Assembly: GCA_050949255.1 (NCBI GenBank)
Contig: JBMNFJ010000013.1
Location: 1 to 64,000, forward strand
Length of the DNA: 64,000 bases
Direction: 5' to 3'
DNA from: UBA3941 sp002385665
GTDB lineage: Bacteria; Bacillota; Clostridia; Caldicoprobacterales; UBA3941
Position numbers and translations under genes: made by a program
Notes under the pieces: generated by a model
What the model saw: the letters and a program-made list of their open reading frames with translations, nothing else
Told to the model about the DNA's origin: nothing
Databases searched by the model: none
Part shown: positions 60,602 to 64,000 of the stretch, one piece after another
How positions within the stretch are numbered: position 1 is the stretch's first letter
Layout: every line of letters starts with the position of its first letter

Positions 60602-60617
60602 GATCGATTAATCGGTC
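60602..60617. promoter_or_regulatory. TetR-like operator upstream of the acyltransferase gene
   Basis: GATCGATTAATCGGTC is a near-perfect 16-bp palindrome (one mismatched pair) centred on ATTAAT, 18 nt before the acyltransferase start. Its pattern (GACCGATTAATCGGTC-like) resembles TetR-family operators. No regulator gene is adjacent. Confidence 0.6.
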
Positions 60618-60878
60618 AGTTTTTTAAGGCCGCCTTTATGTTTACACGTAAAAACCCCCTTGTATGTAAATACTATACTTCCCCTGGTATTCTCCTCAAG
60701 TAGATTAATGGTTAATTAAGAAAATCTTAAGAAGATGTATTTTACTGAAAAAGAGCAGGGAAGAAGGGATGCAAGAAGACATTTGGAAAGGTATGGAATA
60801 TATCATGTGTATGGTATATAATTGTTAATGAAATAATCTATATAAGTATAATATTTTCATTTATGAAAGGAGTAAGAG
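60618..60878 (+). other. Intergenic region between divergent genes
   Basis: No gene is seen. The left part is the acyltransferase promoter (minus strand). The right part contains TATATAATTG (60815-60824) as a possible -10 for the DUF2007 gene, then GAAAGGAG. Confidence 0.4.
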
Positions 60879-61121
60879 ATGACCCATAATATGGACGATA
60901 TTAATATAATAAAACTCAAAAGCGTTTCCAATGAGATAGAATTAGGGATGATTAGGTCGATATTGGATGACAACGACATACCATACCTTTTAAAAGATCA
61001 TGGTTCCGGAGGACATATGAGGATAATTGCTGGAGGCTCAATATTTGGTACTGATGTTATGGTGGAGGAAACTGATTTTGACAAGGCAAAGAGTTTATTG
61101 GAATCTATAGGCATTGACTAA
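60879..61121 (+). CDS. DUF2007 domain protein
   Basis: An 80-aa protein of the DUF2007 (putative signal-transducing) family. The order is ELGMIRSILDDNDIPYLLKD (about 21-40), GHMRIIAGGSIFGTDVMVEE and FDKAKSLLESIG, with a ferredoxin-like fold expected. Function is unknown. ATG 60879 follows GAAAGGAG. A tiny SdpI-like ORF follows. Confidence 0.85.
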   Translation: MTHNMDDINIIKLKSVSNEIELGMIRSILDDNDIPYLLKDHGSGGHMRIIAGGSIFGTDVMVEETDFDKAKSLLESIGID

Positions 61122-61142
61122 TAAGGAATGGGAGAGGCCAAT

Positions 61143-61223
61143 GTGGGATTTTGGATCTTTATGTTGTTAATGAATTTACTGATTCCATTGACCATGATTG
61201 GTTTTGACCAGAAAAAGCATTAA
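61143..61223 (+). pseudogene. N-terminal fragment of an SdpI/DUF6199-like membrane protein
   Basis: A GTG start behind GGGAGAGG gives MGFWIFMLLMNLLIPLTMIG, then FDQKKH and a stop (26 aa). The first 20 residues match the first TM helix of SdpI-like proteins, which run on for about 100 residues. The rest is lost. It might survive as a micropeptide, but truncation is more likely. Confidence 0.55.
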
Positions 61224-61272
61224 AAAAGAAGTTTGATAAAGATGGAAACCGAAAGTCACAGCCAAAATAAAG

Positions 61273-61310
61273 AAGTTAGCTCAGAAGGTTAACCCTCAAA
61301 GCTAACTTTA
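61273..61310 (+). terminator. Terminator after the DUF2007 gene
   Basis: AAGTTAGCT (61273-61281) pairs with AGCTAACTT (61300-61308), followed by TATTC. The loop contains GGTTAACC. Confidence 0.7.
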
Positions 61311-61441
61311 TTCAATTTCAGGCATATTCTGGGTTTGCTGGGAATCAGCTGCCTGTGCTTTACAGGTTGTTTTTTTTATATTTAAGAATTAATGTAACAA
61401 AACTGATGAATTTGACACTAATATTATGAAAGGAGAATTTT

Positions 61442-61942
61442 ATGTCCCATATAAAAGATATATATGCGAGATATAAGCAAGACGTATACATATACCTTGT
61501 TAGTCTAACCCATGACCCAATCCTTTCGGAAGATTTAGTGTCAGAAACATTTTTGGCAGCTATTCAATCCTTACATAATTTTAAGGGTAATTCTGATATA
61601 AAGACTTGGTTGTTTTCTATTGCACGAAATAAATGGTATGGGTATTTACGGAAAAACAAATATGCTACGGATCTCGATAGTTTAGCAAAAGTATATCTGT
61701 ACCGGGAAGAAAACCTTGAAAAGTCCTTTATTGATAAAACTATAGCTAATAAAATAATGATGCTCTTAGAGGATGAGGATGAAAGAAAAAGAGGGATAGT
61801 ACTTATGCGAATTGAAGGTTATTCTTTTTATGAAATAGCCATGAAATACAATATATCAGAGAGTTCGGCCAGGGTAATAGATTTTCGTACCAAGAAAAAA
61901 ATCAGGGGAATATTAGAAAAGGAGGGCTTAAGCAATGATTGA
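61442..61942 (+). CDS. ECF-type RNA polymerase sigma factor
   Basis: A 166-aa sigma factor of group IV. Region 2 (YLVSLTHDPILSEDLVSETF, about 18-37, then SDIKTWLFSIARNKW) and region 4 (MRIEGYSFYEIAMKYNISES, about 123-142) are present. Its RBS is AAAGGAG. TGTAAC at 61392-61397 is a possible autoregulated -35. The anti-sigma gene overlaps its 3' end by 8 nt, so the pair is coupled. Confidence 0.93.
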   Translation: MSHIKDIYARYKQDVYIYLVSLTHDPILSEDLVSETFLAAIQSLHNFKGNSDIKTWLFSIARNKWYGYLRKNKYATDLDSLAKVYLYREENLEKSFIDKTIANKIMMLLEDEDERKRGIVLMRIEGYSFYEIAMKYNISESSARVIDFRTKKKIRGILEKEGLSND

Positions 61943-62489
61943 GATCTCTTGCCAGGTGTGTCTCGATTTAATACCATTGGTAAAAGATAATGTTGCAAGT
62001 GAGGATAGCAAAAAACTAGTATTGGAACACATTCGTCAATGCGAAGCTTGTAAAGATGAATTCGAAAATGGATATGGCACCCTTCCGGAAATCAATGATA
62101 ATCGGGTGCTTAAAAAGATAAAAAGACGGATATTTTTTATAGCACTTACGACCGTTATCATTGGTGCCCTAATCGGTATTGGCCTAACGGAAGGTCCGGG
62201 TATGTTCTATAACATAATAATTATCCCACTTGTCGGAGGAATCGCCTATTTTGCGCTAAATAGAAAATCGTTTTACTTTCCCCTTGCGCTATTTATCCTT
62301 TCGTATATCTGGACTTTAATTAAGCATATATCTGATAGTTCTTATCCTACGGATGGCATCCTAAACTTATTCTTAGCTCCTATATTTATGAGTGTTATCT
62401 ACAGTGGGCTTGTTTTATTTGGTATCGCCATTGCATTTTTACTGAAATTTGCATTTAGAAAAGAGGTAGACCATGAAAAAGATAATTAA
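61935..62489 (+). CDS. Anti-sigma factor with zinc-finger domain and membrane helices
   Basis: A 184-aa protein. The N-terminal zinc-binding anti-sigma domain has CQVC (about 6-9) and HIRQCEACKDEF (about 32-43; H-x3-C-x2-C). Four hydrophobic segments follow (about 68-90, 91-107, 112-128, 148-175). It should hold the preceding ECF sigma factor at the membrane until a signal arrives. ATG 61935 lies inside the sigma gene. The YfjL-like gene overlaps its 3' end by 17 nt. Confidence 0.88.
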   Translation: MIEISCQVCLDLIPLVKDNVASEDSKKLVLEHIRQCEACKDEFENGYGTLPEINDNRVLKKIKRRIFFIALTTVIIGALIGIGLTEGPGMFYNIIIIPLVGGIAYFALNRKSFYFPLALFILSYIWTLIKHISDSSYPTDGILNLFLAPIFMSVIYSGLVLFGIAIAFLLKFAFRKEVDHEKDN

Positions 62490-63288
62490 AATCATTGCAG
62501 GAATAACGGCATTTATACTAATCGGAATATTGCTTTTTATTGCCAATGGCTTGCTGGGGAATCCTATATCAAAGGGTCTCGCCCAACAAAGTGCACGGAA
62601 ATACATTGAAAAGACCTATCCCGATTTGGATTTAGAGGTCCAAAGGGTTAATTACAGTTTTAAGACGGGAACTTATTTTGCTTATGTCAGATCACAGACC
62701 AGTCTAGATACTCACTTTGATTTGGATATTTCCCTCGCAGGTAAAATACTTCGTGATTCATATGAAAATCACGTTTTGAGTGGTTGGAACACCTGGCAAC
62801 GTATAGATTCCGAGTACCGCATCATGGTTGATAAAGTCTTTATGGCTCCGGATTTTCCATATGTCAGCCACATTAATTTTGGTTCTATACAAACAATAGA
62901 AGCCGATAGGGAGGTCGGATCCCTTAGGCCGGCTTATGGGATATCTATAGAGGATTTGGAACTTGATAAGAAATATGATGTCAGGGAGTTAGCAAAAACA
63001 GCGGGGCATATTACTATCTATATAGAAAGCGAAGAGGTCACCATGAAGAAGGCAAGTGAGGTTTTACTTCATCTTAAGGAAATTTTTGATAAAGAAGAGA
63101 TCCCTTTTTATGCGATAGATTTCGTATTGGAAAAACCTCGAAAGGATGATGGTACACCGAATGAATCTATGGAAGAAATCCGGGTGAATGATTTCCTATA
63201 CAGTGATATTTATGAAGCGGGTCTGGAAGAACGGCTTACAAAAGCTGTTGAAGAAGCCCGGTATAATAAGATTAATACTACCATATAA
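62473..63288 (+). CDS. YfjL-like membrane-anchored protein
   Basis: A 271-aa protein. It has an N-terminal TM or uncleaved signal (KIIAGITAFILIGILLFIAN, about 6-25), then ISKGLAQQSARKYIEKTYPD and LEVQRVNYSFKTGTYFAYV typical of YfjL-like proteins, and an extracytoplasmic mixed alpha-beta body. It is the third gene of the sigma operon with a 17-nt overlap and may be part of the signal-sensing complex. Function is not established. Confidence 0.75.
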   Translation: MKKIIKIIAGITAFILIGILLFIANGLLGNPISKGLAQQSARKYIEKTYPDLDLEVQRVNYSFKTGTYFAYVRSQTSLDTHFDLDISLAGKILRDSYENHVLSGWNTWQRIDSEYRIMVDKVFMAPDFPYVSHINFGSIQTIEADREVGSLRPAYGISIEDLELDKKYDVRELAKTAGHITIYIESEEVTMKKASEVLLHLKEIFDKEEIPFYAIDFVLEKPRKDDGTPNESMEEIRVNDFLYSDIYEAGLEERLTKAVEEARYNKINTTI

Positions 63289-63359
63289 CTTGACATAGAA
63301 TATAATCACATGGTAAATTATCATCAAAGGGTGAATTAATAGAGGTAGGTGGTTAAAAT

Positions 63360-63455
63360 ATGGACGATAGTCCTGCGAGTTTGCGAAATAATAAAGCGTT
63401 ATGGCAATCATTAAAGACCTCAATTGAAAAAATTGGTTATTATATAAGGGCATAG
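63360..63455 (+). CDS. Possible 31-aa peptide
   Basis: ATG 63360 with GAGGTAGGTGG upstream encodes MDDSPASLRNNKALWQSLKT and 11 more residues (SIEKIGYYIRA), with no recognised family. The RBS is fair and the composition ordinary, but no homology can be argued. Confidence 0.3.
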   Translation: MDDSPASLRNNKALWQSLKTSIEKIGYYIRA

Positions 63456-63528
63456 AACAATCCATATGTTGGGTTTGTTGTGCCTTTTTTGTTTAGCCAG
63501 TTTTTTCTCATGAGGAGGATGTATTTAA

Positions 63529-64000
63529 TTGTTTACAGAATTTTTGGTTTTAATAATACTCATAGTGCTAAATGCATTTTTTGCAGCTTCAGAGATTGCT
63601 CTTATTTCATTAAATGATAATAGGATTAGACTAAAGGCCGAAGAAGGTAATAAGAAGGCCATACAGATCAAAAAGTTATTGGATGAACCAAGTAGATTCC
63701 TGGCAACTATTCAAATTGGTATTACTCTTGCAGGCTTTCTTGCCAGTGCTTTTGCTGCTGACAGTTTTGCCGGTAGGCTTGTTACTCTAATTAAACGTAC
63801 TGGGGTTCAAGTTCCAGAAGTTTGGCTTAAGAATATTTCTGTTATCCTTATAACTATTATATTGTCGTATTTCACTCTTGTTTTAGGGGAATTAGTGCCT
63901 AAAAGGCTTGCTATGAAGAAAGCAGATTCCATTTCCAATTTTGTTGTTGGTCCGCTTAATTTTCTATCGTCAGTAACCTCTCCTTTTGTTAGTCTGCTTA
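63529..64000 (+). CDS. Hemolysin-family / CNNM-CBS membrane protein, 5' part
   Basis: The frame runs off the window edge after 157 codons. It starts at TTG 63529 (GAGGAGG 10 nt upstream). The visible part is a DUF21/CNNM membrane domain: TM1 FLVLIILIVLNAFFAASEIA, SLNDNRIRLKAEEGNKKA, then FLATIQIGITLAGFLASAFA, a TM with IILSYFTLVLGELVPKRLA and the SISNFVVGPLNF segment. CBS and CorC domains would follow in the missing 3' part. Related proteins export or sense magnesium or cobalt. Confidence 0.85.
   Translation, partial: MFTEFLVLIILIVLNAFFAASEIALISLNDNRIRLKAEEGNKKAIQIKKLLDEPSRFLATIQIGITLAGFLASAFAADSFAGRLVTLIKRTGVQVPEVWLKNISVILITIILSYFTLVLGELVPKRLAMKKADSISNFVVGPLNFLSSVTSPFVSLL

Noticed and set aside
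63456..63495. Terminator before the CNNM gene
   Set aside because: The AACAATCCA / TGGGTTTGTT pairing is weak and interrupted, although a T run follows.

Overview
The window looks like a Gram-positive Firmicute of class Clostridia. The evidence is a long SRP RNA with an Alu domain, T-box, M-box and c-di-GMP-I riboswitches, the dnaX-ybaB(ebfC)-recR neighbourhood, a recD2-type helicase, strong AGGAGG ribosome sites and frequent TTG/GTG starts. Species cannot be named from sequence alone. Positions 1-22.9 kb are accessory DNA and 23-64 kb read as chromosomal backbone, with one decayed patch at 51.5-55.1 kb.

Accessory region. Positions 1 to about 8.4 kb are the right-hand end of an integrative element: a DinG/XPD-like helicase, a DUF6870-like protein, three tandem large serine recombinases and a fourth mini-resolvase whose catalytic serine is replaced by alanine. 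The element ends inside another gene. The frame at 8401-10860 begins at the DEAH box of an SF2 helicase, so the 5' half should lie beyond the left edge of the window. Next come a small unknown ORF, an IS256-family IS with a 9-bp target duplication, an unknown 152-aa protein, and an overlapping XRE regulator / ImmA-IrrE peptidase / PIN-like nuclease operon. An excisionase gene follows, split by an IS21-family element; removing the IS and one 8-bp repeat restores a 68-aa frame. It precedes a tyrosine integrase lying against the 3' end of tRNA-Ser(GGA). The layout is therefore a tRNA-Ser island that later received an ICE and several ISs. Right of the tRNA, an ISLre2-type transposase remnant is itself hit by an IS4-family element.

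Backbone, 23-32.9 kb: alpha/beta hydrolase, an RND pump with a large coiled-coil insertion followed by its TetR regulator, tyrS under a Tyr T-box, araD, and mgtE under an M-box. 33-38.4 kb: araB, a GH172 (DUF2961) protein and a GH116 glycosidase, which with araD suggest use of arabinose-containing glycans. 38.8-44.9 kb: a hydantoinase/oxoprolinase-like protein, a RACo-type corrinoid activator, a PocR-AraC regulator and a corrinoid protein, with no methyltransferase alongside. 45-51.5 kb: recD2, asp23/gls24, SRP RNA, dnaX, ybaB and recR.

51.5-64 kb: two diverged copies of a non-coding repeat unit, an lspA-like pseudogene, a 58-bp IS256 scar, several small stand-alone genes, and a c-di-GMP riboswitch driving a diguanylate cyclase. 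Then an MFS transporter converges on an acyltransferase, followed by a DUF2007 protein, an ECF sigma / anti-sigma / YfjL-like operon, and the start of a CNNM/CBS membrane protein cut by the window end.
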